Positions 54,579 through 63,992 of a DNA stretch of 64,000 bases are shown one piece after another; position 1 is the stretch's first letter, and every line of letters begins with the position of its first letter. Location: NCBI GenBank assembly GCA_000017645.1, contig CP000781.1:1392001-1456000 (forward strand), given 5' to 3'. The stretch comes from Xanthobacter autotrophicus Py2 (lineage in GTDB: Bacteria > Pseudomonadota > Alphaproteobacteria > Rhizobiales > Xanthobacteraceae). A program made the translations under genes and the position numbers. Under the pieces are notes generated by a model. The model ran no database searches. It saw only the letters and a program-made list of their open reading frames with translations, and had not been told where the DNA came from.

Positions 54579-55514
54579 TCAGCGCCAGCGGCGATGGAGC
54601 CACAGCCACTGGTCGGGATATTCGCGCACCCAGCCCTCGATCACGCCGGTGACGGTCTGCATGGCGCCCACCACGTCGATCTTGCCCTCGCCATCGCGGG
54701 GCAGGGCGATCTCGTCCGTGATCTCCACGCGGAAGCGCGCGCCGGGCAGGCGGATGACGCGCATGCCGTGGACCGGGCAATCGAACTGCCGGGCGAGGCG
54801 CGCGAGCGTCGGGTTGGTGGCGCAGGGCCGGCCGAAGAAGGTCACCTCGGGGCCGCCGGTCCAGTACTGGTCGATCAGCATGCCCAGATGCTGCCCCTCG
54901 GCCAGCATGCGCGCCATCTGGCGGCCGGCGTCGCGGCCGGCGCGGATGAGGCCCGGCATGGTGCCGGAGCGCATCTCCTCGATCAGCGCGGCGGCACGCC
55001 GATTGTTGGGCGCCCGATAGAGCACGCCGCCGGGTACATCGAACTTGGCGCCGGCGATGGCGCACATTTCCCAATTGCCGGTATGGGCGGTGAAGAACAG
55101 GGCCGGGCGCCCGTCATCGCGCAGGCGCTGGAAGATCTCGGCGCCCACCACTTCCACGCGGCCTTCACCGGGCCGAGCGGGGTCGTAGTCCCACAGGCGG
55201 TCCTGCTGGGCAAATTCCGCGGTGAGCCGGCCCATGTTGGCCCACACGCCGCGCACGAGGTCGCTGATCTCGCCCTTGCTCTTTTCGGGATAGGCGGCGG
55301 TGAGGTTGCGCCGCGCCACCTTGCTCACCGCGAAGAAGGGGCCGAACGTGCGCGCCCAGAAGGCCATGCCCCCGGCCGACAGCCAGAGCGGCCACAGGCG
55401 CAGCCACCAGATGGAGCCGCGCACATAGCCGCCCACCAGCACTTCCACTACCGGCTGCAGCGCAAGACGCAGCCGGAGGAGCAGGCGGCGGACGGTGTGG
55501 GACAAGCGGGTCAC
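54579..55514 (-). CDS. lpxXL: Lipid A very-long-chain acyltransferase (LpxL/HtrB family)
   Basis: The 311-residue protein of the lauroyl acyltransferase family has an N-terminal membrane stretch and the catalytic motif HTGNWE near 143. It lies at the end of the acpXL cluster, so it should transfer the 27-hydroxyoctacosanoyl-type chain from AcpXL to lipid A, as in rhizobia. The start is GTG at 55514, 24 bp after the dehydrogenase gene. The exact acyl chain is inferred from the neighbourhood. Confidence 0.88.
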   Translation of the reverse strand: MTRLSHTVRRLLLRLRLALQPVVEVLVGGYVRGSIWWLRLWPLWLSAGGMAFWARTFGPFFAVSKVARRNLTAAYPEKSKGEISDLVRGVWANMGRLTAEFAQQDRLWDYDPARPGEGRVEVVGAEIFQRLRDDGRPALFFTAHTGNWEMCAIAGAKFDVPGGVLYRAPNNRRAAALIEEMRSGTMPGLIRAGRDAGRQMARMLAEGQHLGMLIDQYWTGGPEVTFFGRPCATNPTLARLARQFDCPVHGMRVIRLPGARFRVEITDEIALPRDGEGKIDVVGAMQTVTGVIEGWVREYPDQWLWLHRRWR

Positions 55515-55538
55515 GGCCGAGCGCGCCGCGTCGAGCCC

Positions 55539-56561
55539 TTAGAACTTCACCACGATTTTGCCGAAGACCTTGCGGCTCTCGAGCCGCTCCAGGCCCTCGT
55601 TGAAGTTTTCCAGCGGCACCACAGTATCGATCACCGGCTTGATGCCACGGCCCATCTTCTCAAGGCCCTCCGACACATTGCGGATGGTGGCGCCGAACGA
55701 GCCGAAGATCTTGTACTGGCGCTGGAACAGCTGCATCAGGTTCATCTGCACGCTCACGCCGGAGGTGGAGCCGCAGGTGACGAGGCGCGCCCCGGGCTTC
55801 ATGGACAGCAGCGAGGCATTCCAGGTGTCGGCGCCCACATGCTCGAACACCACGTCCACGCCCACCTTCTTGGTGATCTTGCGGACCTCGTGCTCGAACC
55901 GGTCCTTGCGATAATTGATGACGTGGTCGGCGCCCAGCGCCTTCGCCTTCTCCAGCTTCTCGTCGTCGCCGACCGTGGTGATGACGGTGGCGCCCACGTC
56001 CTTGGCGAGCCGGATGGCGGCGGAGCCGATGCCCGATCCGCCGGCATGGACCAGCACGGTCTCGCCCTGTTCCAGCTGCGCGTTGTCGAACAGCATGTGC
56101 TCGACGGTGGAGAATGTGATGCCGGCGCAGGCCGCATCTTCGAAGGAGACGCCCTCGGGCGCCGGGATGACGAGGCGCTCGGGCATGTTGATCACGTCGC
56201 GGGCGAAGCCGTCGATGTGGAAGCCCAGCACGCCGCCCACGTTCTGGCAGAGATTATCCCGCCCCTTAAGGCAGTTGACGCAGTGGCCACAAGTCATGGC
56301 GCCGTACATGGCCACCGTCTGCCCCACCTTCAGGCCGCGCACGTCCGCGCCCAGCGCCACGATCTCGCCGGCGGCCTCCGCGCCCACCACGAGGGGCATC
56401 TTGCGCTTGGCGAAGGCCATGCCGCGCCAGCCCCACACGTCGATATGGTTGAGCGCCAGCGCCTTGACGCGGATCTGCACCTCGCCGGCGCCGGGGGCGT
56501 CGGGTTCGGGCAGGTCGACGAGTTCGAGGCTGCGGTCGGAGACGAGCTGGAGGCCACGCAT
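55539..56561 (-). CDS. Zinc-type alcohol dehydrogenase family oxidoreductase of the lipid A VLCFA cluster
   Basis: The 340-residue MDR protein has a structural-zinc-type loop (MTCGHCVNCLKGRDNLC) and the NAD(P) fold VHAGGSGIGSAAIRLA near 160. In rhizobial acpXL clusters a homologue lies at the same place and is taken to act as oxidoreductase (possibly enoyl reductase) in very-long-chain synthesis. The ATG at 56561 lies after AGAAAAAAAG; the ribosome site is weak. Substrate inferred from context. Confidence 0.85.
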   Translation of the reverse strand: MRGLQLVSDRSLELVDLPEPDAPGAGEVQIRVKALALNHIDVWGWRGMAFAKRKMPLVVGAEAAGEIVALGADVRGLKVGQTVAMYGAMTCGHCVNCLKGRDNLCQNVGGVLGFHIDGFARDVINMPERLVIPAPEGVSFEDAACAGITFSTVEHMLFDNAQLEQGETVLVHAGGSGIGSAAIRLAKDVGATVITTVGDDEKLEKAKALGADHVINYRKDRFEHEVRKITKKVGVDVVFEHVGADTWNASLLSMKPGARLVTCGSTSGVSVQMNLMQLFQRQYKIFGSFGATIRNVSEGLEKMGRGIKPVIDTVVPLENFNEGLERLESRKVFGKIVVKF

Positions 56562-56583
56562 TCTTTTTTTCTCGGAAGTTGGG

Positions 56584-57345
56584 TCAGCGGTGGGCGGCGA
56601 GCGAGGCGGAAAGCCCGCCATCCACCGGCAATATGGCGCCGGTCATATAGCCCGCGCCGGGGGAGAAGAGAAAGGCCACCACCTGGGCCACGTCATCGGG
56701 CGTCGCGAAGCGGCCGGCGGGGATCTGCGCCTCCATCTTCGCGCGATAGTCGGCGAATTTTTCCAGCATGGCGGTATCGATGAAGCCGGGGGCCACATAG
56801 TTCACCGTCACGCCGCGCCGGGCGGTCTCGATGGCAAGGCCGCGCACATGGGCGAGCAGGGCGGCCTTGGACGCCGCGTAGGCCGCATTGCCCTGGTTGG
56901 CCTGGAGCGCCGCCACCGAGCCGATGGCGACGATGCGCCCGGCCTTCGCCCGCGTCATGGGCCGCACCACCGCGCGGGCAAGGCGCACGAAGGCGAAATG
57001 GTTCACCTGCATCACCGTCTCGGCCTTGTCCTGGTCGATCATGGCGGCGAGGGTGTCGTAGGAGGCGCCCGCATTGTGGCACAGGCCGTAGAGCGTATCC
57101 CCCGCCTCCAGCTCCTCGGCGAAGGCCTCCACCGCGGCGCGGTCGGCCAGGTCCAGCGCGCGGGCAGACAAGACAGCGTCCGGGTGCGCGGCGTGGATCT
57201 CGTCCATCAGCGCCTGCGCTTCCGCCACGGCCGAACGGTAGGTGAAGGTCACGGGATAGCCCGCCGCCGCCAGGGCGCGCACGATGGCGGCGCCAAGGCC
57301 ACGCCCGCCGCCGGTGACGAGGATGGGCTTGGCGGAGGGGCTCAT
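56584..57345 (-). CDS. SDR-family 3-oxoacyl-ACP reductase
   Basis: The 253-residue short-chain dehydrogenase has TGGGRGLGAAIV near residue 12, the NAG box, and catalytic Ser, Tyr and Lys in GSVAALQANQGNAAYAASKAAL; it ends in GAILPVDGG. It is FabG-like. It sits between the dehydrogenase and ketosynthase genes with 13-22-bp gaps. It likely supplies the ketoreduction step of the very-long-chain pathway. Confidence 0.87.
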   Translation of the reverse strand: MSPSAKPILVTGGGRGLGAAIVRALAAAGYPVTFTYRSAVAEAQALMDEIHAAHPDAVLSARALDLADRAAVEAFAEELEAGDTLYGLCHNAGASYDTLAAMIDQDKAETVMQVNHFAFVRLARAVVRPMTRAKAGRIVAIGSVAALQANQGNAAYAASKAALLAHVRGLAIETARRGVTVNYVAPGFIDTAMLEKFADYRAKMEAQIPAGRFATPDDVAQVVAFLFSPGAGYMTGAILPVDGGLSASLAAHR

Positions 57346-57358
57346 CGCGCCGTCCCCC

Positions 57359-58642
57359 TCACGCCGGCTCCCCCGCCAGCACGAGGCAGACATTCTGCCC
57401 GCCGAAGCCGAAGGAGTTGGAGATCACCCGCCGCACCTTCGCGTCGCGCGCCACGTTGGGCACCACGTCGAGGGGAATGGCCGGGTCGGGGATATTGTAG
57501 TTGATGGTCGGCGGGATGCGGCCGTTGGCGATGGTGAGCAGCGACACCGCCGCCTCGATGGCACCGGCCGCCGTCAGGGTGTGGCCGATCATGGACTTGT
57601 TGGACGAGATCGGGGTCTGCGCCAGCTTCTCGTCGCCGAACACCGCCTTCATGCCCACATATTCCATGCGGTCGTTTTCCGGCGTCGAGGTGCCGTGGGC
57701 ATTGATGTAGTCCACGTCGTCCGGGGTCACACCCGCGTCGGCGAAGGCATTGGTCATGCAGCCGATGATGGGGCGGCCGTCGGGGCTGGAGCGGGTGCGG
57801 TGGAAGTTGTCCGCCATCTCGCCGCAGCCTTCCAGCACGCCGAGGATCTTCGCCCCGCGCGCAACCGCATGCTCATAGCTCTCCAGCACCAGGGCGGCGG
57901 CGCCCTCGGCCATGACGAAGCCGTCGCGATTCTTGGCGAAGGGGCGGGCGGCGCCCTCCGGATTGTCGTTGGCGGTGGTCAGCGCCGACAGTAGCGAGAA
58001 GCGGATCAGCGCTTCCGGGTGCACCGAGCCATCGGTGCCGAGGGAGAGCGCCACATCGGTCTCGCCGCGGCGGATGGCCTCGACGCCGAGCTGGATGGCG
58101 GTCGCTCCCGAGGCGCAGGCGGTGGACAGCGAGATGGGCTGGCCGCGGGTGCCGAAGCGGTCGGCGAGCCGATCCGCCACCGAGCCGAACAGGAAGCGCT
58201 CGTGCCAGGGACGGAACTTGCCGGAGGCCGCTGCGCCGAGCAGGTCATGATAGACGATGGGGTAGTGACCCACGGCATCGGCCAGCTGCCGCCGCTCGGG
58301 CCATTCCAGCTCCACGGGGGGCACTGCCGCGAACAGCGGGCCGGGAAAATCCCCGTCCGAGCCAATGGCGGCTTCGGCGATGGCCTCTTCCGCCGCCAGC
58401 GTCGCCAGCTTCTCGGACAGGTTCGGGGCGGCGACGCGGCCGTCGAACAGGAAGTCCACCGTGCCGGCGATGGTGGTGCGCATGCCCTCGATGGGGAAGC
58501 GCGTGATGGTGTGGATGCCCGATTCGCCAGCGGTGAGGCGGCGCCAGTTGTCTTCCTTGCCCTGGCCCAGGGAGGTGACGATGCCGATGCCTGTCACCAC
58601 CACGATGGGGCGGCCGAACTTGTCCAGATGCGCCTGCGTCAT
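57359..58642 (-). CDS. Beta-ketoacyl-ACP synthase (catalytic partner), VLCFA cluster
   Basis: The 427-residue KAS II-like enzyme has the full triad: Cys176 in STACASG, His in NAHGTSTPEND and His in SNKSMIGHTLTAAG. It elongates acyl chains on AcpXL. ATG 58642 follows AAGGAG. It corresponds to one of the two fabF genes of rhizobial acpXL clusters. Confidence 0.9.
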   Translation of the reverse strand: MTQAHLDKFGRPIVVVTGIGIVTSLGQGKEDNWRRLTAGESGIHTITRFPIEGMRTTIAGTVDFLFDGRVAAPNLSEKLATLAAEEAIAEAAIGSDGDFPGPLFAAVPPVELEWPERRQLADAVGHYPIVYHDLLGAAASGKFRPWHERFLFGSVADRLADRFGTRGQPISLSTACASGATAIQLGVEAIRRGETDVALSLGTDGSVHPEALIRFSLLSALTTANDNPEGAARPFAKNRDGFVMAEGAAALVLESYEHAVARGAKILGVLEGCGEMADNFHRTRSSPDGRPIIGCMTNAFADAGVTPDDVDYINAHGTSTPENDRMEYVGMKAVFGDEKLAQTPISSNKSMIGHTLTAAGAIEAAVSLLTIANGRIPPTINYNIPDPAIPLDVVPNVARDAKVRRVISNSFGFGGQNVCLVLAGEPA

Positions 58643-58895
58643 GTTCGCGGCTCCTTTACGTGAAGCGCGCCCGCCCCAGGCGCCGTCCATGGTGTCCCCC
58701 GGCCTCGCGCAAACTGCGGCTGCGCGAACGTCCGTGCCGGCGGGTCCGGAAAATAAGCCGAAGGCGGCGCAAAGAACAATGCGGCGGCGCCTTGTCCCGT
58801 CCTGTCGTCGCCTGGGAACGCCGGGACGATGGCGAAAGGACAGCCGGTCGAGCGCGTCGCAAAACCCATGGAGCAACAGGCGCCCCGGTCGAGCC
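58643..58895 (-). other. 253-bp gap inside the VLCFA cluster
   Basis: It lies between the two ketosynthase genes, otherwise a tightly packed run. Probably an internal promoter region; nothing specific is seen. Confidence 0.4.
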
Positions 58896-60089
58896 TCACG
58901 CCTTCTCCACCAGGCCCGCGCCTTCGCCGCGCCAGTGTCCGACCTGGGTCACCACGATGCGCTCGGCGGCGTCGCCCGCCTGCTCCAGCGGATCGCCGGC
59001 GGACGGCGGGAACAGGGCGCCCTTCGACACCGCGAGGGCCGCCAGCGCCAGGCCGGCGATGAACTGCGCCTCGAAGCCGTGGCCCAGACGGTTCGCCACC
59101 GCCCGCACCGGCAGGCCGGAGGCGGCCAGGGCCCCACGTTCGGCCTCGGTGGCGTCATGGGCCCCCGTGGCGCCGGAAATGACAGCGGTTCCGGCCGGTG
59201 TTCCGGCGGTGGACAGAAGCGCGGCCACCTTTTCGGCGACTGCGCCTTCCACCGCGCGCTTCGCCCGCTCCGACCACACGCCGGACAGCTTGGCAATGGG
59301 CTTGGCCCCGCGCGCCGTGGCGTGCTCCGGCGATTCGAGCACCAGGAATGCGCCCATGGAGCCGGAGGCGATGCCCGGCGCGGCGAACACCGGCTTCAGC
59401 TCGCCCTTCAGGCAGAAATCGTCGAGGTCGTTGAGGAGCAGGGTGTCCTCGCGCTCGGCATTGTAGGCGCCGCCCACGAGGGCGATCTCGCTTTGGCCGG
59501 CCGCAATGCGCGAATAGGCGACGCGCGTCGCGTCCACCCCGGCGCTCTCCTCACCCATGAAGGTGCGCGAGGAGCCGGTGACGCCGTGCACGATGGAAAT
59601 GTTGCCCGCCAGAAGGTTGGAGAGCTGGGCCAGCGACAGGGTGGGCCGCAGGTCCGACAGCAGGCGCTCGTTGAGCAGCCGTCCGGCGTCGTTGGAGGTG
59701 GCAAGATCGTTGAGGATGGCGGCGTCCACGGCGAAATCGCGCTCGCCGCCACCCGCCGCCACGATCATGTCGGTCTTGGACAGGATCTCGGTATTCTTGG
59801 CGATCCCCGCCGAGTCGAGCGCAAGGCCGGCCGCATAGGTGCCGATGCGCTGCCAGGGCTCCATCTGCCGCTGGTCGCCCTTCTTGGGGATCTGGGTGTC
59901 GAAGTTCACCTTGACCAGCGGATGAACCACGTAGGGCGCGTAGGTGGTGGCGTCGGTCACCGGCGCGGCGCCGGAGGCGAGCGCATCCCAATGGGCGTCC
60001 AGCCCCTCCCCGAGGGAGGAGACGAGGCCGATGCCGGTGATCCACACGTCGCGGTGGATCCGGCGCCGGCCAGCGTTCACGTCAGGCAT
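58896..60089 (-). CDS. Ketosynthase-like protein lacking the active-site cysteine
   Basis: The 397-residue thiolase-fold protein keeps the KAS start (VWITGIGLVSSLGEGLDAHW) and the late NRLGHGFEAQF His. The active-site window reads GVTGSSRT where the partner has STACASG, so no Cys is present, and the HGT box is altered (SGATGAHDATE). This resembles the chain-length-factor half of KS-alpha/KS-beta pairs. It probably forms a heterodimer with the ketosynthase at 57359. ATG 60089 overlaps the dehydratase gene by 8 bp; the TTG at 60104 is less likely. Confidence 0.85.
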   Translation of the reverse strand: MPDVNAGRRRIHRDVWITGIGLVSSLGEGLDAHWDALASGAAPVTDATTYAPYVVHPLVKVNFDTQIPKKGDQRQMEPWQRIGTYAAGLALDSAGIAKNTEILSKTDMIVAAGGGERDFAVDAAILNDLATSNDAGRLLNERLLSDLRPTLSLAQLSNLLAGNISIVHGVTGSSRTFMGEESAGVDATRVAYSRIAAGQSEIALVGGAYNAEREDTLLLNDLDDFCLKGELKPVFAAPGIASGSMGAFLVLESPEHATARGAKPIAKLSGVWSERAKRAVEGAVAEKVAALLSTAGTPAGTAVISGATGAHDATEAERGALAASGLPVRAVANRLGHGFEAQFIAGLALAALAVSKGALFPPSAGDPLEQAGDAAERIVVTQVGHWRGEGAGLVEKA

Positions 60090-60555
60090 CTGCAAAGTCC
60101 GCAAGGGGGAAGGAGACGTGCTCGGCCACCTTCATCACCACGGGCTTCATCTTGCCTTCCGGCCAGGGGAGCACGCGGAAGGTGAGCTCGGCGGAGCAGA
60201 TGGGCTTGCCTTCGAGGGTGGCCTGGGTCTTCGCCACGACGAAGCCCGAGCCCTCGTGGAGGATCTCGGAATAAAGATCGAGATTCTGCCCGGGCAGCAC
60301 GAAGGTGCGCAGCTTCGCCTCCTTGACGGTGGCGAGGAAGGGCATCTTGTTGAAGCGGTTGCGGGCGAGCACCAGCCAGCCGGTGGTCTGGGCCATGGCC
60401 TCGATGAGCAGCACGCCGGGCATGATGGGATAGCCGGGAAAGTGCCCCTCGAAGATGGAGCTCTCTTCCGGCACCAGTCCCTGGCAGTGGATCTTCTGAA
60501 GCGACGGGTCGATGGACACGACCCGGTCGATCATCTTGAAGACTTCAGGACGCAT
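60082..60555 (-). CDS. fabZ: (3R)-hydroxyacyl-ACP dehydratase, VLCFA cluster
   Basis: The 157-residue hot-dog-fold dehydratase has EGHFPGYPIMPGVLLIEAMAQ with catalytic His and Glu. It removes water from 3-hydroxyacyl-AcpXL. It starts 9 bp after acpXL and overlaps the next ketosynthase-like gene. Called fabZXL in rhizobia. Confidence 0.92.
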   Translation of the reverse strand: MRPEVFKMIDRVVSIDPSLQKIHCQGLVPEESSIFEGHFPGYPIMPGVLLIEAMAQTTGWLVLARNRFNKMPFLATVKEAKLRTFVLPGQNLDLYSEILHEGSGFVVAKTQATLEGKPICSAELTFRVLPWPEGKMKPVVMKVAEHVSFPLADFADA

Positions 60556-60564
60556 CTAGGCGCC

Positions 60565-60846
60565 TCACGCGGCCTTCGCAGCGACCAACTCGTCGATGCG
60601 GGCGCACAGGTTCTTGAGCACGAAATACTGCTCGGTGGTGGCCTTGCCGTCGTTGACTTCCTGGGTCCACTGCTCGAGCGGCAGCTTGATGCCGAACGCC
60701 TTGTCGATGGCGAACGCGATATCCAGGAAGTCGAGGCTGTCGATGCCCAGATCGTCGATGGCGTGGCTGTCCGGCGTGATGGTGTCCCGCGGAATATCGC
60801 AGGTTTCCGCGATGATGTTGGCCACCGTGTCGAACGTCGAAGACAT
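60565..60846 (-). CDS. acpXL: Acyl carrier protein AcpXL for very-long-chain hydroxy fatty acids
   Basis: The 93-residue acidic carrier has the phosphopantetheine site [15 protein letters not shown] with Ser37. It carries the C28-type chain destined for lipid A. It is longer than housekeeping AcpP, as expected for AcpXL. First gene of the minus-strand cluster running to lpxXL. Confidence 0.92.
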   Translation of the reverse strand: MSSTFDTVANIIAETCDIPRDTITPDSHAIDDLGIDSLDFLDIAFAIDKAFGIKLPLEQWTQEVNDGKATTEQYFVLKNLCARIDELVAAKAA

Positions 60847-61193
60847 GGACTGACGCCTCTCGTGTGCTCGGCCGCTCTGCTCGCCGCCGGCCCGCGCATC
60901 CTGCCCTTGGGCATCATGCAAGGTCTGCGTTCAGGGCCGAGGGCTGGCCGCATGGCCCCTTCGGAAATGAGTTGTCGGCCCCTATAGCGAAGGCTGCAAG
61001 AGGTTTCAATGGCCGACGCCGAACAGCCCGCGCGAAGGGGTTCCCCGCGGCGGCGCTGTGCGATCGGCCGTCCTTCGCATGCTTGGCCGCAGGAGGCAAG
61101 AGCGAGCGGAAAGAGCACATGGCAAGAGCGCGCGACAACAGCCCGGGGCAGCAGCGCCCGGCAACAGCGCGCCACAGGAGAGGCCCAGCCCCC
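60847..61193 (-). other. 347-bp region upstream of acpXL
   Basis: It contains the expected acpXL promoter and a GC-rich, CAGCGCCCGGCAACAGCG-like low-complexity stretch near the aidB-type gene end. No gene is supported. Confidence 0.4.
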
Positions 61194-62831
61194 TCACGCG
61201 GCAAGCGTCCGTTCGAGCATGAGGTCGCGCACGGCATCGATGGCGTTGGCGCCGTAGATGCCCCGTGCCGTGGCAAGGCGCGTGGCTGCAAAGGCTTCCG
61301 TCACCGCGGTCGGTGCCGATTCGGCGAGAGCCGCTGCCGCAGCCAGCAGGGCCAGGGCCTCGGCGGCGCGCCGTGCGTGGGCCTCGCGGTCGCCGGACTG
61401 AAGGCACCGGGATACGGTTTCTGCCGTGCTGGCGGCGCCGGGCAGGCCGCGCGTGCGCTCCTTGAGGTTGGCGAGAATCGCCTGCACCAGATCCGGCTCA
61501 CGGAAGGCGACGCGGGCGAGGTCCAGCGCCATCACATTGCCCGAGCCTTCCCAGATGGCGTTGACCGGCGCCTCGCGATAGAGGCGCGGCAGGGCGCAGT
61601 CCTCCACGTAGCCGTTACCGCCCAGCACCTCCATGGTCTCGGCGATGAAGGCTGGCGCCGCCTTGCACACGGCGAATTTCGCCACCGGCGTCAGCACCCG
61701 GGCATGGGCGGCCTCGGTGCCGGAGCCGTTCGCTTCGTCGAAGCTCAGGGCAAGGCGGAAGGCGAGGGCGGCGAAGGCTTCCTGGTCGAGCGCGAGGTCG
61801 GCCAGCACCATGGCCATGGCCGGCTGGTCCACAAGCTTCTTCTGGAACGCGGTACGATGGCGGGCATGGTGCAGCGCCCGCGCCAACGCCGCGCGCATCA
61901 GGCCGGCGGAGGAGACGGCGCAGTCCAGCCGCGTCATCTGCACCATGCCGATGATGGTGGGTATGCCGCGCCCCTCCTCGCCCACCCGCCAGGCGAAGGC
62001 GCGCTCGAACTCCACTTCGCAGGAGGCGTTGGAGCGGTTGCCGAGCTTGCGCTTGAGCCGGGTGAGGCGGACCCCGTTGACGCTGCCGTCTGGCCGGAAG
62101 CGGGGCATCAGGAAGGCGGTGAGGCCGCCGGGCGCCTGCGCCAGCACCAGGAAGGCGTCGCTCATGGGGGCCGAGAGGAACCACTTGGCGCCGGTGATCT
62201 CGTATTCGCTACCGCCGATGGGCACGGCCTGGGTGGTGTTGGAGCGTACGTCGGTGCCGCCCTGCCGCTCCGTCATGCTCATGCCGATGGTGACGGAGGC
62301 CTTCTCCCAGAACGGCACGAAGCGGCCGTCATAGTTGCGGGCGCGGATGCGGGGCAGGAAATCGCGCAGCAGCTCCGGTGCCGCGGCAAGGCTTGCGGGG
62401 GCGGCGTGGGTCATGGTGAGCGGGCAGACGTGGCCCGCCTCCACCTGGCTCACCACATAGAGCCGGGTCGCGCGCTGGGCATTGCCGCGCCGCGCCTCGG
62501 CCGGTCGTGCCGGGCCATCCCAGCTGGAACAGTGGAGCCCCGCATCCATGCTTTGCGCCATCAAGGCGTGATAGGCGGGGTGGAATTCCACCACGTCGCA
62601 GCGGCGGCCCTGGGGGTCGTGACTGTGCAACTCCGGCGGGTTCTCATTGGCCAGGCGGCCGAGGGCAAGCTGGTCCGAGCCGCCCCATTGGCCGCCGAAG
62701 GCAAAGGCACCGCCGTTCATGCCGGCCCGCTCGGACGCGGCGGCGAGGGCGGGGTCTCCGGCGGCGAGATTGATGTCGCCGTAGGGCGGCGGCTGGTTCG
62801 AGACCTCGTCCGCGAGGTGCGTGAAGTCCAT
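61194..62831 (-). CDS. AidB-like acyl-CoA dehydrogenase
   Basis: The 545-residue flavoprotein has the length of E. coli AidB (541) and its features: GMSMTERQGGTDVRSNTT, GAKWFLSAPMSDAFLVLAQ and MEVLGGNGYVEDCALPRLYREAPVNAIWEGSGN (in part). FAD binding and the acyl-CoA fold are intact. AidB is linked to alkylation protection; homologues may be isovaleryl-CoA-like dehydrogenases. ATG 62831 matches the family start. It appears monocistronic. Confidence 0.88.
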   Translation of the reverse strand: MDFTHLADEVSNQPPPYGDINLAAGDPALAAASERAGMNGGAFAFGGQWGGSDQLALGRLANENPPELHSHDPQGRRCDVVEFHPAYHALMAQSMDAGLHCSSWDGPARPAEARRGNAQRATRLYVVSQVEAGHVCPLTMTHAAPASLAAAPELLRDFLPRIRARNYDGRFVPFWEKASVTIGMSMTERQGGTDVRSNTTQAVPIGGSEYEITGAKWFLSAPMSDAFLVLAQAPGGLTAFLMPRFRPDGSVNGVRLTRLKRKLGNRSNASCEVEFERAFAWRVGEEGRGIPTIIGMVQMTRLDCAVSSAGLMRAALARALHHARHRTAFQKKLVDQPAMAMVLADLALDQEAFAALAFRLALSFDEANGSGTEAAHARVLTPVAKFAVCKAAPAFIAETMEVLGGNGYVEDCALPRLYREAPVNAIWEGSGNVMALDLARVAFREPDLVQAILANLKERTRGLPGAASTAETVSRCLQSGDREAHARRAAEALALLAAAAALAESAPTAVTEAFAATRLATARGIYGANAIDAVRDLMLERTLAA

Positions 62832-63089
62832 GGCGTTTCCTCGCCGGGGCCCGGCTCCTCGTCTCGGGAGCGGTGCGCCGGAACCGGCCGGCCCGCAGGT
62901 GCATGCCCACGGGTCCGACACAGGCAAATTGGTGCGGGTTTTATCGATTTAATGCAAGAGGGTTGCAACCGGGCGCCCGCTCAATGAGGGGATGCTCTCG
63001 GTGCCCTGAGAGTGACGCAAGCCGCTCCCGTCGCACGAATGCGACGGCAACTGGGAAGGATATGCCGGCTGGTCCTGACGCAGGCCGGT

Positions 63090-63992
63090 TCAGATCGCCC
63101 CTGAGAAGGTATTGCATTGCTGCATGGAGCCGCCCTTCAGCCCGCGCGTGAACCAGTTCACCCGCTGCTGCGAGGTGCCGTGGGTGAAGCTGTCGGGCAC
63201 CGCATAACCTTGCGACTGCTTCTGTAGCCGGTCGTCGCCGATGGCTGTGGCGGCGTTCAGCGCCTCCTCCACATCGCCGGGCTCCAGAATGCGGAAGCGG
63301 GCATTGGCGTGGTAGGCCCACACCCCGGCGAGGCAATCGGCCATCAGCTCCACGCGGACGGACAGGTTGTTCGCCTCCGCCCGCGATGAGGCGCGCGCCT
63401 GCGCCTGCTGCACCTTGGGCAGGATGCCGATGAGGTTTTCCACATGGTGGCCCACCTCGTGGGCGATGACATAGGCGGCGGCGAAGTCGCCCGGCGCCTT
63501 GAAGCGGGTCTTCATCTCCTGGAAGAAGGAGAGGTCCAGATAGACCTTCTGGTCGAGCGGACAATAGAACGGCCCCATGGCCGACTGGGCGCCGCCGCAG
63601 GCCGAGCGCGTGGCGCCGGAGAACAGCACCAGCTTGGGATCCTGATAGGTCTTGCCATCGGCGCGGAACAGCTCGGTCCACACATCCTCGGTCTGGGCCA
63701 GCACGGCGGCGGCGAATCGGCCGAGCTCATCCTTGGGCGCGCCCTGGGGGGTGGTGCGCGGCGCGGCCTGCTGCTGCGGGGCGTTGCCGCCGCCCATGCC
63801 GTTGATGGCTTCCAGCCCGCCGATGAGCAGGGCCGGATTGATGCCCAGCGCCCAGCCGACGATGCCCACGATGATGATGGTGCCGATGCCGAGGCCGCCC
63901 CGGCCGCCCGGCATCTGGAAGCCGCCACCGCCACCGCCGTCGCCCCGCCGGTCTTCCACATTATCGCTGGAGCGGAAATCGTCCCAACGCAT
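63090..63992 (-). CDS. YpfJ-type neutral zinc metallopeptidase
   Basis: The 300-residue protein has a Gly-rich N-terminus, one membrane helix (34-50) and a zincin domain with HEVGHH (His178, Glu179, His182) and a downstream VELMADCLAG Glu ligand. The domain should face the periplasm. It also shows DKVYLDLSFF-like segments (as QKVYLDLSFF). The substrate is unknown. The ATG is 9 bp from the window edge, so the ribosome site is partly cut. Confidence 0.88.
   Translation of the reverse strand: MRWDDFRSSDNVEDRRGDGGGGGGFQMPGGRGGLGIGTIIIVGIVGWALGINPALLIGGLEAINGMGGGNAPQQQAAPRTTPQGAPKDELGRFAAAVLAQTEDVWTELFRADGKTYQDPKLVLFSGATRSACGGAQSAMGPFYCPLDQKVYLDLSFFQEMKTRFKAPGDFAAAYVIAHEVGHHVENLIGILPKVQQAQARASSRAEANNLSVRVELMADCLAGVWAYHANARFRILEPGDVEEALNAATAIGDDRLQKQSQGYAVPDSFTHGTSQQRVNWFTRGLKGGSMQQCNTFSGAI

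Noticed and set aside
54201..56783. An 860-codon open frame on the plus strand, and similar long frames at 113-1519, 15452-17419, 58365-60185 and 60864-62987
   Set aside because: They lie antisense to well-supported genes, are His/Arg/Ala/Gly-rich and match no family; such frames arise from the high GC content.
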